A stretch of DNA of 64,000 nt from Novosphingobium flavum (GTDB lineage: Bacteria; Pseudomonadota; Alphaproteobacteria; Sphingomonadales; Sphingomonadaceae), in the NCBI RefSeq assembly GCF_014230315.1, contig NZ_JACLAW010000006.1, positions 62,001-126,000 of the forward strand, written 5' to 3'. The notes beneath the pieces were generated by a model that had not been told where the DNA came from, did not search any database, and saw only the letters and a list, made by a program, of their open reading frames with translations. Below, piece after piece: positions 15,932 to 25,047 of this stretch. The first letter of the stretch is position 1. Every line of letters begins with the position of its first letter. Made by a program: the position numbers and the translations under genes.

Positions 15932-16383
15932 CCATTTCCGCAGCACGGCCCTTCACCGGCCGCCACATGGCCCTGATCATGGTCGGCTTCTTCGCCGTGG
16001 TGATCACGGTCAACCTGTTCATGGCGCGCCTTGCCGGGTCCAGCTTCACCGGGATCGTGGTCGAGAATTCCTACGTCGCCAGCCAGAACTACAACCGCTG
16101 GCTGGCCGAGGCCAAGGCCGAGGAGAAGCTCGGCTGGCAGGCCGTGGCCACGCGCACCGGCGATGATCACGTCGTGATCACGCTTGCCGGCGTCCCCGCC
16201 GGGGCCGAGGTCTCGGCCGACGCCTGGCATCCGCTCGGCCGCCAGCGCGATCACCTCCTCCACTTCCGCCGCCAAGGCGCCGGCTTCCGCTCGGCCGAGC
16301 GGCTGCCCGCCGGGCGCTGGAACATCCGGATCGAGGTCAAGGCCGCGGCCCGCCGCTGGCGCACCCAGGAAGCCGTGTCATGA
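15928..16383 (+). CDS. ccoH: cbb3 oxidase assembly protein CcoH (FixH)
   Basis: This 151-residue protein has a single N-terminal helix (HMALIMVGFFAVVITVNLFMA) and the FixH signature ENSYVASQNYNRWLAEAKAEEKLGW. The remainder is a periplasmic beta-rich domain. FixH proteins are required for assembly of the cbb3 complex. Overlaps of 4 nt with both ccoG and ccoI indicate tight coupling in ccoGHIS. Confidence 0.92.
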   Translation: MTISAARPFTGRHMALIMVGFFAVVITVNLFMARLAGSSFTGIVVENSYVASQNYNRWLAEAKAEEKLGWQAVATRTGDDHVVITLAGVPAGAEVSADAWHPLGRQRDHLLHFRRQGAGFRSAERLPAGRWNIRIEVKAAARRWRTQEAVS

Positions 16384-18500
16384 GCGCCCCCGCCCTCGCA
16401 CCTGCCGCGCCCCATGCCGAAACGGTCCTCGTCGTGCCCGGAATGCATTGCGCCGGCTGCATGGGCAAGGTCGAGCGCGGCCTGGCCGATCTGCCCGGCG
16501 TCAGCGCCGCGCGGGTCAACCTCACCGCCCGGCAGGTCCGCGTGACTCACGACCCCGCGTTGGCCACGCCCACGCTGATCGACGCGCTGGGCCGGATCGG
16601 CTTCGCCGCCCAGCCGCGCGCCGACGATGCCGCCCCGCCGCCCTCGGCCGCGCGGCCCCTGCTCGCCCCGCTCGGCGTCGCGGGCTTCGCGGCGATGAAC
16701 GTCATGCTGCTTTCGGTCTCGATCTGGTCGGGCGCCGAAGGGGCGACGCGGGACCTGTTTCACTGGCTCTCGGCCGGAATCGGGGTTCCGGCCATCGCCT
16801 TCTCGGGCCGGGTCTTCTTCGCCTCGGCGTGGTCCGCGCTCAGCAAGGGCCGCACCAACATGGACGTGCCGATCTCGATCGGCGTGATCCTCGCCACCTG
16901 CCTCTCGCTGTACGAGACCGCGACCCACGGCGAACACGCCTGGTTCGACGGCACCCTGATGCTGCTGCTCTTCCTCCTTGCCGGGCGCACGCTCGATGCC
17001 GCCATGCGCGACAAGGCCCGCGCCGGGGTCGATGCCCTGCTGCGCCAGGCTGCGCCCGGCGCGCTGGTGGTTGGCCGGAGCGGCGCGGTCGAATGGGTGC
17101 CTGCGCGCGATCTCGTTCCCGGCATGGTCATGCGCGTCGCCGCCGGAGAACGCCTCGCGGCCGACGGCACGATTGTCTCGGGCGAAAGCCGGTTCGACAA
17201 TTCCCTGCTTACCGGCGAAAGCGCGGCCGTCGCGGCCGGGGCCGGGGCGGAGGTCCACGCCGGCACGCTCAACCTCGAAAACCCGGTCGACGTCACGGTG
17301 ACTGCGGCGGGGCAGGGCACCACGCTGGCCGAAATCGCCCGGCTGATGGACGCGGCGGGCCAGGCCCGCTCGGCCTATGTCCGGATCGCGGACCGCGCCT
17401 CGCGTCTCTATGCCCCGGCGGTCCACACCCTCGCCGCCCTGTCGTTCCTCGGCTGGATGGCGGCGGGCGCGGGCGTCCACGAATCGCTCAAGATCGCCAT
17501 CGCCGTCCTCATCATCACCTGCCCCTGCGCGCTGGGTCTGGCTGTCCCCGTGGCGCAGGTCGTCGCCTGCGGCGCGCTGATGCGCCGGGGCGTCATGGTC
17601 AAGGACGGCTCCGCCCTCGAACGCATGGCCACGATCGACCGCGCCCTGCTCGACAAGACCGGTACGCTGACCATGGGCCGCCCGCTGCCCGACCCGCTGG
17701 TGCTGGACAGCCTCAGGCCGGCGGACGCCGCCATCGCCCTCGCGCTCGCCTCGCACAGCCGCCACCCGCTGTCGCGCGCTCTGGTCGAGGCGCTCGCCCA
17801 GCGCGGTGTGCGCGCCGCAGACCTCGCCGAAGTGAGCGAGGAAGCGGGGCAGGGCGTCCATGCCTTTTGCAATGGCGTTGCAGTGGCCTTGCGCCGCCCG
17901 CAAAACGCCGCCGGCATGGCCACCGCGCTCGACATCGCGGGCCGCCCCACCTGGCTCATCCCCTTCGCCGACCGCCTCCGCCCCGAGGCGAAGGAAGCGC
18001 TCGCCGCCCTGCGCCAGGTCGGCGTCGAATGCTCGATCCTCTCGGGCGACAATGCCGCCGCCGTCGGCGAAACCGCCCGCGCCGTGGGCCTCACCGCCCA
18101 GTCCAGCGCCGATCCGGTGGCCAAGCAGGATGCAATCGCCCGGCTCCAGCGCGGCGGCTACAAGGTGCTGATGGTGGGCGATGGCCTCAACGACGGCCCT
18201 GCGCTCGCCGCCGCAGATGCCTCGATCGCGCCCGGCACGGCCAGCGACGTCGGCCGCCAGGCGGCGGACTTCGTTTTCCTCTCAGACGGCCTCACCGCCC
18301 TGCCGCGCATCGTCCGCGCCAGCCGCCGCACCATGGCCGTGGTCCGCCAGAACTTCGTCCTTGCCATCGGCTACAACCTGCTCGCCGTGCCGCTGGCCAT
18401 GGCCGGCATGGTCACGCCGCTGATCGCGGCCGCTGCCATGTCGATCTCCTCGCTGGTGGTGATCGCCAATTCGCTGCGCCTTGCCGGAGCCGCCCGATGA
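16380..18500 (+). CDS. ccoI: Copper-transporting P-type ATPase CcoI (FixI)
   Basis: The 706-residue P1B-type ATPase has an N-terminal heavy-metal domain with MHCAGCMGK (Cys24, Cys27), eight predicted helices, the TGES actuator motif (LLTGESAAV), the membrane CPC motif (TCPCALGLA), the phosphorylated Asp in DKTGTLTMG and the hinge GDGLNDGPALAAAD. It exports Cu(I) for insertion into CcoN. Gene order ccoG-H-I-S confirms the FixI/CcoI subtype rather than a copper-detoxifying CopA. Confidence 0.95.
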   Translation: MSAPALAPAAPHAETVLVVPGMHCAGCMGKVERGLADLPGVSAARVNLTARQVRVTHDPALATPTLIDALGRIGFAAQPRADDAAPPPSAARPLLAPLGVAGFAAMNVMLLSVSIWSGAEGATRDLFHWLSAGIGVPAIAFSGRVFFASAWSALSKGRTNMDVPISIGVILATCLSLYETATHGEHAWFDGTLMLLLFLLAGRTLDAAMRDKARAGVDALLRQAAPGALVVGRSGAVEWVPARDLVPGMVMRVAAGERLAADGTIVSGESRFDNSLLTGESAAVAAGAGAEVHAGTLNLENPVDVTVTAAGQGTTLAEIARLMDAAGQARSAYVRIADRASRLYAPAVHTLAALSFLGWMAAGAGVHESLKIAIAVLIITCPCALGLAVPVAQVVACGALMRRGVMVKDGSALERMATIDRALLDKTGTLTMGRPLPDPLVLDSLRPADAAIALALASHSRHPLSRALVEALAQRGVRAADLAEVSEEAGQGVHAFCNGVAVALRRPQNAAGMATALDIAGRPTWLIPFADRLRPEAKEALAALRQVGVECSILSGDNAAAVGETARAVGLTAQSSADPVAKQDAIARLQRGGYKVLMVGDGLNDGPALAAADASIAPGTASDVGRQAADFVFLSDGLTALPRIVRASRRTMAVVRQNFVLAIGYNLLAVPLAMAGMVTPLIAAAAMSISSLVVIANSLRLAGAAR

Positions 18501-18652
18501 ACTCCTTGGCCATGCTCATCCCCATCGCGCTGGCCATGGGCCTTGCCGGGCTCGGCGCCTTTCTCTGGGCCCTGCGTTCGGGCCAGTTCGAGGATTGCGA
18601 CGGCGCCGCCGCGCGCATCCTGCTCGACGACGAGGGGGAGGGGCGGCCGTGA
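18497..18652 (+). CDS. ccoS: cbb3 oxidase maturation protein CcoS
   Basis: This 51-residue protein begins MNSLAMLIPIALAMGLAG with one membrane helix, followed by the CcoS motif FLWALRSGQFEDCDGAAARILLD. It is needed to insert the heme b and copper cofactors into CcoN. It overlaps ccoI by 4 nt and the next small gene by 4 nt. Confidence 0.9.
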   Translation: MNSLAMLIPIALAMGLAGLGAFLWALRSGQFEDCDGAAARILLDDEGEGRP

Positions 18653-18903
18653 GAATCCCCGTCCTCTTCGCCCTCGCCGCGCTCATCCCGGCGGCCTGCA
18701 ACACCAGCCCCGCCGCCGCGCGCGGCATCACCGTGCCGCTCTGCGCCGGAGACGGGCTGACCCGCACGGTGACGATTCCCGTCTCCGGCGGCGAGCTTCC
18801 CGGCAAGGACATGCCCGGCTGCTGCGCCAAGGCCTGCCATACCGGTTCGCGCAAGAAGTGCGGGCTTGCAGATGGCGGCGGGGAAATTGATTCCGAGCAA
18901 TGA
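18649..18903 (+). CDS. Small Cys-rich secreted protein in the cbb3 operon, unknown function
   Basis: The product is 84 residues from a GTG overlapping the ccoS stop. It has a signal sequence (VLFALAALIPAAC), possibly with a weak lipobox, and then a short domain with six cysteines after the signal-end Cys19: PLCAGDG, the cluster GCCAKACHTGSRKKC, and no known motif I can name. It is coupled to ccoS and to hemN by 4-nt overlaps, so it must be co-expressed with cbb3 assembly. The Cys/His cluster would suit metal binding or a periplasmic redox role, but that is inference. Confidence 0.75.
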   Translation: MRIPVLFALAALIPAACNTSPAAARGITVPLCAGDGLTRTVTIPVSGGELPGKDMPGCCAKACHTGSRKKCGLADGGGEIDSEQ

Positions 18904-20249
18904 CCATCCCGCCTGCTTCGGGCCAGTTGCCTTGCATGTGGCCCTACCATCCCGAACTGCTGGCCCGCCCGGTGCCGCGCTACACCAGCTACCCCACGGC
19001 GGCCGAATTCGGCGCGCATGTCGGCGCGGCCGAGCAGGAACTGGCCCTGTCCCGCGTGAGCGGCGATGTCTCGCTCTACGTCCATATCCCGTTCTGCGAG
19101 GAGATCTGCTGGTATTGCGGCTGCAACACCGGCCGCGCGAACAAGGTCCAGCGCCTCGCCTCCTACCTTGATGTGCTGCATCACGAGATTGCCCTGCTCG
19201 GTGCCCGCCTGCCGCAAGGCGCGCGGGTGCGGCGGATCGCCTTTGGTGGCGGCAGCCCCAATGCGATCACCCCGTTCGATTTCGTGCGGATCGTCGATGC
19301 TTTGACGGTGCACTTTCCCCTGCATGATCCGGTCGTCTCGATCGAACTCGATCCGCGCACGCTGGGGGCAGACTGGGGCGCGGTGATCCGCTGCGTCGGC
19401 ATCACCCGCGCCTCGATGGGTGTGCAAACCTTCGCCCCGCACCTGCAGGCCGCGATCGGCCGGGTCCAGCCCGAGGATGATATCCTGCGCGGCACCGACC
19501 TGCTGCGCGGGGCGGGCATCACCTCGCTCAATTTCGACCTGATGTATGGCCTCCCCGGCCAGACCGACGAAGACCTTGCCGATTCGCTCGGCCGCACCGC
19601 CCGGCTCGGCGCGGACCGGATCGCCCTGTTCGGCTATGCCCACGTCCCCCACCTGATCCCGCGCCAGAAGCGGATCGATGCGAGCGATCTGCCCGGGCAG
19701 GAAGCCCGCTTCCGCATGGCATGGAACGGGTGGGAGCAATTGACGCAGGCGGGCTACCAGCCGGTCGGGTTCGATCATTTCGCCCGCCCCGGCGATGCCT
19801 TGGCCCAGGCCACGGTCGCGGGCCGCCTGCGCCGCAATTTCCAGGGTTTCACCGAGGATCAGGCCCCGGTCCTGCTCGGGCTCGGCGCCTCCTCGATCAG
19901 CCAGTTCCCCGACCTCCTCGTCCAGAACGAGAAGAACGCCGGGCGTTACCGCATGCTTCTCTCGCAAGACCGGCTGACCGGCACGCACGGTGTGCATCGC
20001 TCGGCGGAGGATCAGGAAATCGGCACGATCATCAAGAGCCTGCTGTGCCGCGGCTCGGCCGAAATCGGCGCCGACCGGATGTTCGCGCTGGTCGAGGTGC
20101 TCACCCCCTTCGCGGCGCGCGGCCTGATCGAAACCAGCGATGCGGTCCTGACCATCCGCCCAGAGGGCCTGCCCTACACCCGCACCATCGCCGCCCTGTT
20201 CGACCCCTACCGCCAGGACTCGGCCCGCCGCTTCAGTTCGGCTGTTTGA
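18900..20249 (+). CDS. hemN: Oxygen-independent coproporphyrinogen III dehydrogenase HemN
   Basis: This 449-residue radical SAM enzyme has the cluster motif HIPFCEEICWYCGC (Cys66, Cys70, Cys73) and begins with the HemN-type PRYTSYPTA segment. It converts coproporphyrinogen III to protoporphyrinogen IX without oxygen. The length and the C-terminal HemN domain distinguish it from shorter HemW. It overlaps the small Cys-rich gene by 4 nt and ends the cco operon, supplying heme under the low-oxygen conditions in which cbb3 is made. Confidence 0.95.
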   Translation: MTIPPASGQLPCMWPYHPELLARPVPRYTSYPTAAEFGAHVGAAEQELALSRVSGDVSLYVHIPFCEEICWYCGCNTGRANKVQRLASYLDVLHHEIALLGARLPQGARVRRIAFGGGSPNAITPFDFVRIVDALTVHFPLHDPVVSIELDPRTLGADWGAVIRCVGITRASMGVQTFAPHLQAAIGRVQPEDDILRGTDLLRGAGITSLNFDLMYGLPGQTDEDLADSLGRTARLGADRIALFGYAHVPHLIPRQKRIDASDLPGQEARFRMAWNGWEQLTQAGYQPVGFDHFARPGDALAQATVAGRLRRNFQGFTEDQAPVLLGLGASSISQFPDLLVQNEKNAGRYRMLLSQDRLTGTHGVHRSAEDQEIGTIIKSLLCRGSAEIGADRMFALVEVLTPFAARGLIETSDAVLTIRPEGLPYTRTIAALFDPYRQDSARRFSSAV

Positions 20250-20338
20250 TGCAAGGACCGGATCAGGCTGTCGCCTGATCCTCGCGCGGCACCGGCCCAC
20301 GAGTCTTTGACTTGTACGGAAAGCCCATCCGGGCTTTC

Positions 20339-20428
20339 CTTGCGGCACCGGCCCGCTCCCCCGGCCCAACCACCCACAGGGTACACTCGATGGGTGGTTG
20401 GGCCGGGGGAGCGGGCCGGTGCCGCAAG
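20339..20428. repeat. Long perfect inverted repeat (38-nt arms, 14-nt loop)
   Basis: Bases 20339-20376 are the exact reverse complement of 20391-20428. The arms are very GC-rich and contain GGCACCGGCCCGCTCC. A smaller hairpin, GGAAAGCCC/GGGCTTTCC at 20318-20339, abuts it on the left. The repeat lies in the 389-nt spacer between hemN and the convergent receiver gene; I see no gene in that spacer. Confidence 0.9.
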
Positions 20429-20471
20429 CCCTTCGCGGAGGCGAAGGGCGCACCAAGCAAAGGGCGCACCA

Positions 20472-20507
20472 CAAAAAGAGGGCGGCCGTCACGAGGTAGG
20501 CCGCCCT
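20472..20507 (-). terminator. Rho-independent terminator for the receiver gene
   Basis: On the minus strand AGGGCGGCC/GGCCGCCCT form a nine-base stem with an 11-nt loop, followed directly by CTCTTTTT. It lies 132 nt beyond the stop of the leftward receiver gene. Another inverted repeat, CAGTCGGG/CCCGACTG, is at 20509-20556. Confidence 0.7.
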
Positions 20508-20638
20508 TCAGTCGGGGAGAAAAGTCGCCGGGCGGCAACGAATTGGCGCCCGACTGACACTTGCCTACCCCATGGGCGCGCCGCGCCGCATTGATGGAGA
20601 TCAAGGGAACTGTCGCGCCGCGAAAATCGCGCGCCGGA

Positions 20639-21040
20639 TCAAAACTGGTGGCTGGTGGCCTGGACCAGATAGCTCGCGATCAGCTCCGAGGTGCAGGGCT
20701 TGTTCGCGCTGCGCGCGGCCGGATAGCGCGCCAGCAGCGAAGTAGTGTCGGCATGGCCGGAGTGGAAGATGATCGGCACGTCCAGCTGGATCAGGAGGTC
20801 GGCCAGCGGGAAAACCTCGCCGTCGGCAAGCTGCACGTCGAGGATCGCGGCATCGGGGCGGTGCCGCGCGATCGCCTCGCGTCCTTCGGCGACGGTGGCA
20901 TAGGGGCCGACGACGTCGAAGCCGAGGTCATGGGTCATGTCGGAAAGATCGAGGGCGACGATAAACTCGTCCTCCATGATCAGGATGCACGGGGTCTCCC
21001 GATTCCTGATTCCCTGATCTCTGTGTTCAGTGTGCAACAT
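20639..21040 (-). CDS. Stand-alone response-regulator receiver protein (FAT GUY-like)
   Basis: The 133-residue protein is a single receiver domain. The acidic pocket is MEDE near residue 24, the phospho-acceptor Asp is in AAILDVQLADGE, and the conserved lysine is in SANKPC. The segment VPIIFHSGHAD stands where FAT GUY receivers have PxxFATGYG, so it probably belongs to that group of atypical alphaproteobacterial single-domain receivers, some of which act in the general stress response. No output domain and no kinase gene are nearby. The SD is weak, and a start a few codons later is possible. Confidence 0.78.
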   Translation of the reverse strand: MLHTEHRDQGIRNRETPCILIMEDEFIVALDLSDMTHDLGFDVVGPYATVAEGREAIARHRPDAAILDVQLADGEVFPLADLLIQLDVPIIFHSGHADTTSLLARYPAARSANKPCTSELIASYLVQATSHQF

Positions 21041-21178
21041 GGATGTGTCAGAACCTGCTCTGCCGAGCCCACGATAATTGGCTTCCGTTGGGTTGCGCCT
21101 TTCCAGCAGCGAAAAGCGCCTCCCCCTTCAGGCCGATAAATCCGCTGCAATCGTTGCGGTTCCCATATTTGTTGCCAA

Positions 21179-23242
21179 TCAGCGGTTTTTTGCCGGCAGG
21201 CCGGTCAGCAGGTCGGGCGTGAGGAGCTGGGGCAGGGTCTCCGCCGCGCCGCCGGGCGCATACCAGACATAGAGCGGAACGCCCGCCGCGCCCTGCTCGG
21301 CAAGGTAGCGGGTGATCGCCGGATCGCGCCGCGTCCAGTCTCCGCGCAGGACGACGACCCCGGCCCTTGCAAAGGCGTCGCGGGTCTCGGCCCGCTCGAT
21401 CGCGACCTGTTCGTTGACCTTGCAGGTCAGGCACCAGTCGGCGGTGAAATAGGCGAAGACCGGCTTTCCGGCGGCCCGTGCCCGGGCCAGCGCCTCGGCG
21501 CTGAACGGCGCGCTCGGCAGCAGGCCCGCCGTTTCGGCGGCCGGGGCGGATACGTGCTGCGGCAGCACCACGGCGCCCAGCGCGGCAATCGCGGCGATGC
21601 CGGCCGAGGTCGGCACAAGCGCGGAAAGGCCCCGCCGCTGCCGACTCCCGGTCCATTCCAGCAGCGCCACCAGCGCCAGGGCAAGGCCCAGGGCCAGCCC
21701 GGCAAAGCCCATCCCGCCCACCCGCGACGCCAGCCAGACCAGCGCCAGCGTGGTCAGTCCCATCGGCACGGCCATGATCATCCGCAGCCGGTTCATCCAC
21801 GCGCCCGGGCGGGGCAGCAGGCGGCGCAGCGGCGGCACCAGCGCGATGGCGAGGAAGGGCAGGGCAAGGCCGAGGCCCAGCGCGGCGAACAGCACCATCG
21901 CCTGCGCGGCTGGCAGCAGCAGCGCCGCGCCCATCGCCGCCGCCATGAACGGCCCGGTACAGGGCGTCGCCACGAAAGCGGCCAGCAGCCCGGTGGCGAA
22001 GGCCCCCTGCGGGCTCCCCGCGCGGGCAAAGCCGGGCACGGCGAATTCATAAAGCCCGGCAAGGTTCGCCGTCACCGCCGCCGCCACCAGCAGCAGTACG
22101 GCGACCACGCCGGGCTCCTGCAACTGGAAGGCCCAGCCGATCTCGCTCCCACCCGCGCGCAGGGCCAGCATCAGGGCGCCCAGCGCGGAGCAGGCCAGTA
22201 CCACCCCGGCGCTGTAGGCCAGCCCCTCGGCACGCGCCTCGGCTTCGCTCTCCCCGGCGCGCGCCAGAGACAGCGCCTTGAGGCTGAGGATCGGAAAGAC
22301 GCAGGGCATGACGTTGAGCAGGAGTCCGCCCGCCAGAGCCGCCAGCACCAGCAGGGCAAGGTTTCCGCCCGCATCCTGCTTGCTGCCCACCAGTTCGCCG
22401 CCGGTCGGCACGGGGCCGGGCCGGGCGGCGAACTCCACCCCGTCGCCGGCGCGGTTGAGCCTGAGCAGCCCCGAAAAGGCCTGCGGAGCCGCAGCATTGG
22501 GCGCGCGGGTGAGCGTCACGATCAGCAGGTCGCCCTTGCGGCGGAACTCCTGCGCCGCGCCATAGGCCACCACCCGGTCGGCGTCGGCAAAGACATGCGG
22601 CTGCTGCAGGTCCAGCCCGCGCGGCAGCGGGATGCCCAGCCGGATCGACTGGCCCTCGGCCGCGAGCATGGCCACACTGCCCAGCGGCGCGGGCAGCTTC
22701 GCGCGCCAGCCGTCGAAGCGCGGATCGGGCGGGGTCATCGTCCCCGGCGCAGAGACCACGACCTCGGTCGCCAGCTCGGCCCGCTCGGGCACGCAGATCT
22801 TGTCGGTACAGGCCAGCCAGTCCGCCTTCACCCGCACCGGCAGCCGCGATCCCGGCACCGCGTTCGCGGGCAGGGTGAGTGGGGCGAGCAGGACATAGTC
22901 CTCCTCGTAGACGTGGTTCATCAGCCCGGCGATCACCAGCGTGTGCGGCACCGGATAGAGCAGCGTCCCGGCCGACGCGCCTTCGGGCAGGGCCCAGTCC
23001 AGCGTCATCCCGAAGCCCGCGTCCCCGGGGTTCTTCCAGTAGCCGTGCCAGCCCTTTTCCGGCCGCATGACGAAGGCCAGCGTCACCGTCTTGCCCGGCG
23101 CGGCCGCCCCTTCGGCGACGAGGCTCGCGGCAATGTGCGTGGGCGCCGCGCGCGCCGGAACGACGAAAGCCGCCGCCAGCAGCAGCGCCTGACACCAGAT
23201 TGCAAAAAACCGTGCGTAGCCGGGCATATGTCGGGAATTCAC
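21179..23242 (-). CDS. DsbD/ScsB-like transmembrane thiol-disulfide reductase
   Basis: The protein is 687 residues from a GTG at 23242 (AGG five bases upstream); an ATG at 23227 is the alternative. After a signal peptide, the N-terminal periplasmic domain has a Cys pair in WLACTDKICVPE. An eight-helix core follows with membrane cysteines in NVMPCVFPILSLKAL and ATPCTGPFMAAA. The C-terminal thioredoxin-like domain has ADWCLTCKVNE. Electrons pass from cytoplasmic thioredoxin to periplasmic acceptors. The large N-terminal domain resembles ScsB. It could serve cytochrome c maturation for the neighbouring cbb3 genes. Confidence 0.88.
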   Translation of the reverse strand: MNSRHMPGYARFFAIWCQALLLAAAFVVPARAAPTHIAASLVAEGAAAPGKTVTLAFVMRPEKGWHGYWKNPGDAGFGMTLDWALPEGASAGTLLYPVPHTLVIAGLMNHVYEEDYVLLAPLTLPANAVPGSRLPVRVKADWLACTDKICVPERAELATEVVVSAPGTMTPPDPRFDGWRAKLPAPLGSVAMLAAEGQSIRLGIPLPRGLDLQQPHVFADADRVVAYGAAQEFRRKGDLLIVTLTRAPNAAAPQAFSGLLRLNRAGDGVEFAARPGPVPTGGELVGSKQDAGGNLALLVLAALAGGLLLNVMPCVFPILSLKALSLARAGESEAEARAEGLAYSAGVVLACSALGALMLALRAGGSEIGWAFQLQEPGVVAVLLLVAAAVTANLAGLYEFAVPGFARAGSPQGAFATGLLAAFVATPCTGPFMAAAMGAALLLPAAQAMVLFAALGLGLALPFLAIALVPPLRRLLPRPGAWMNRLRMIMAVPMGLTTLALVWLASRVGGMGFAGLALGLALALVALLEWTGSRQRRGLSALVPTSAGIAAIAALGAVVLPQHVSAPAAETAGLLPSAPFSAEALARARAAGKPVFAYFTADWCLTCKVNEQVAIERAETRDAFARAGVVVLRGDWTRRDPAITRYLAEQGAAGVPLYVWYAPGGAAETLPQLLTPDLLTGLPAKNR

Positions 23243-23328
23243 CTGCGCCTAATTGCGGCTTGCGCGAGGCGGATGGCCCCGGCAAATCTCCTAGTGCCGT
23301 CCCCGCGGCCGCAATTCAAGGAACGATC

Positions 23329-24999
23329 ATGCACCTTCGCGCCGCTTCCCGCGCTCTTGGCCTTGTTGTTGCCGGTTCCCTCCTCTTCGCTTGCCACGCC
23401 GCGCCCGCCGAAACGCCGGCCCCCGCCGCCGCGCCGCCGCCGCCGCCGCGCCTGATCGTCGCCATCTCGGTCGACCAGTACGCCGCCGATCTCTTCGCCC
23501 AGTACCGCGAGCATTACACCGGCGGCATCGCCCGCCTGCTGAGCGGCGCGGTCTTCCCCAGCGCCTTCCAGAGCCACGCGGCGACCGAGACCTGCCCGGG
23601 CCATTCCACCCTGCTCACCGGCGTCCATCCCTCGCGCACCGGGATCATTGCCAACAACTGGTTCGATCCCGCCATCGCGCGGGGCGACAAGCGGATCTAC
23701 TGTTCGGAAGACGAACGCGACCCCGCCTCGACCAGCCGCGAGCCGGTCGTCTCGGCGGTTCACCTCAAGGTGCCGACGCTGGGCGAATACATGAAGCAGG
23801 CCGATCCGCGCAGCCGCAGCGTCGCCGTCTCGGCCAAGGACCGCGCGGTGATGATGATGGGCGGCCATTCGATCGACGCCGCCTACTGGGCGCTGAAGGG
23901 CCAGTTCGTCACGCTCAAGGGGCGCACCCCCAGCCCGGCCGCCATGTCCGCCAATGCCGCCATGGCCGCGATCGCGGCGCGGGGCGCCCCCGCCTATGCC
24001 CCGCCCGCATGGTGCGCGGCGCACGATCGCCCGGTCCCCGCCGGCAAGGCCGGAACCCCTGGATCGGGCCGCTTCGCGCTGGCCCCGAACGATCCCGATG
24101 CCTTCCGCGTCTCGCCCCGGATGGACGCCGTCACCGAAGATCTCGCCGTGCGGATGGTTGACGAGAACCACCTCGGCAGGGGCCCGGCGCCCGACATTCT
24201 CTCGGTCTCCTTCTCGGCGACCGACTACATCGGCCACGCCTATGGCAACCAGGGCATGGAAATGTGCATCCAGATGGCCGAGCTGGACCGGACCATCGGC
24301 AAGCTCTTTGCCGCGCTCGACGCGCGCGGGATCGACTACCTCGCCGTCCTCTCGGCCGACCACGGCGGCTCCGACCTGCCCGAGCGGCTGGACCAGCAAG
24401 CCAATCCCTTCGCCGGCCGGGTCGACAGTGCGCTCGAACCCAGCCCGCTCGGCAAGGCGATTTCCGCTGATCTGGGCCTCGCTGTCGATGGCCCCCTGCT
24501 GCTGGGCGACGGCGCGGCGGGCGACGTCTACCTTTCCGCGAAGATCCCTGCCGATCAGCGCCCGCGCGTGATCGAGGCCCTCGTCGCGCGGCTCAGGGCC
24601 CACCCGCAGGTCGCCGCCGTCTTCACCCGCGCCGATCTCGCCGCGCTTCCCGTGCCCACGGAGAACCCGCAGGACTGGACCCTGGCCGAGCGCGCCCGCG
24701 CCTCGTTCGATCCCGAGCGCACCGGCGACGTCCTGTTCCTGCTGAAGCGCGCCATTCTTGCCGGCGCCGCGCCCGGACCGGGCTATGTCGCCGGCCACGG
24801 CAGTCCGTGGGACTACGATCGCCGCGTCCCCCTGCTGTTCTGGCGCAAGGGCATGAGCCAGTTCGAACAGCCCGCCCCGGTCGAGACGGTCGACATCGCG
24901 CCGACCCTCGCGGCGATTCTCGGCCTCAAGCTCCCCGCCGGAACCTTCGACGGGCGCTGCCTCGACCTCGATGGCGGGGCGGGGAGCACCTGCCGCTGA
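23329..24999 (+). CDS. PhoK-like alkaline phosphatase (type I phosphodiesterase fold)
   Basis: The 556-residue secreted protein begins at an ATG with AAGGA upstream. A signal or lipoprotein leader ends near Cys22, followed by a Pro/Ala stretch. The active-site pattern of the sphingomonad alkaline phosphatase PhoK is present: Asp49 in ISVDQY, the threonine nucleophile Thr88 in ATETCPGHST, zinc ligands in SFSATDYIGHAYG and LSADHGGSD, and the last His in VAGHGSPWDYD. It would release phosphate from organic phosphates in the periplasm or outside. It shares a short divergent region with the DsbD-like gene. No Pho box was identified. Confidence 0.85.
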   Translation: MHLRAASRALGLVVAGSLLFACHAAPAETPAPAAAPPPPPRLIVAISVDQYAADLFAQYREHYTGGIARLLSGAVFPSAFQSHAATETCPGHSTLLTGVHPSRTGIIANNWFDPAIARGDKRIYCSEDERDPASTSREPVVSAVHLKVPTLGEYMKQADPRSRSVAVSAKDRAVMMMGGHSIDAAYWALKGQFVTLKGRTPSPAAMSANAAMAAIAARGAPAYAPPAWCAAHDRPVPAGKAGTPGSGRFALAPNDPDAFRVSPRMDAVTEDLAVRMVDENHLGRGPAPDILSVSFSATDYIGHAYGNQGMEMCIQMAELDRTIGKLFAALDARGIDYLAVLSADHGGSDLPERLDQQANPFAGRVDSALEPSPLGKAISADLGLAVDGPLLLGDGAAGDVYLSAKIPADQRPRVIEALVARLRAHPQVAAVFTRADLAALPVPTENPQDWTLAERARASFDPERTGDVLFLLKRAILAGAAPGPGYVAGHGSPWDYDRRVPLLFWRKGMSQFEQPAPVETVDIAPTLAAILGLKLPAGTFDGRCLDLDGGAGSTCR

Positions 25000-25047
25000 T
25001 CCGGGCGATGGGGGGCGCTGCCGCCCCCTGACGTCCTGCCTGCCCCC

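Noticed and set aside
12587..15946. Very long open frame on the minus strand opposite ccoO-ccoG
   Set aside because: High GC and strong third-position G/C bias open antisense frames; the plus-strand genes have unmistakable heme, ferredoxin and membrane motifs, and the antisense product has none.
20250..20638. Small genes in the palindromic spacer after hemN
   Set aside because: All frames cross the long inverted repeat and read as Pro/Gly/Arg-rich mirror images of each other.
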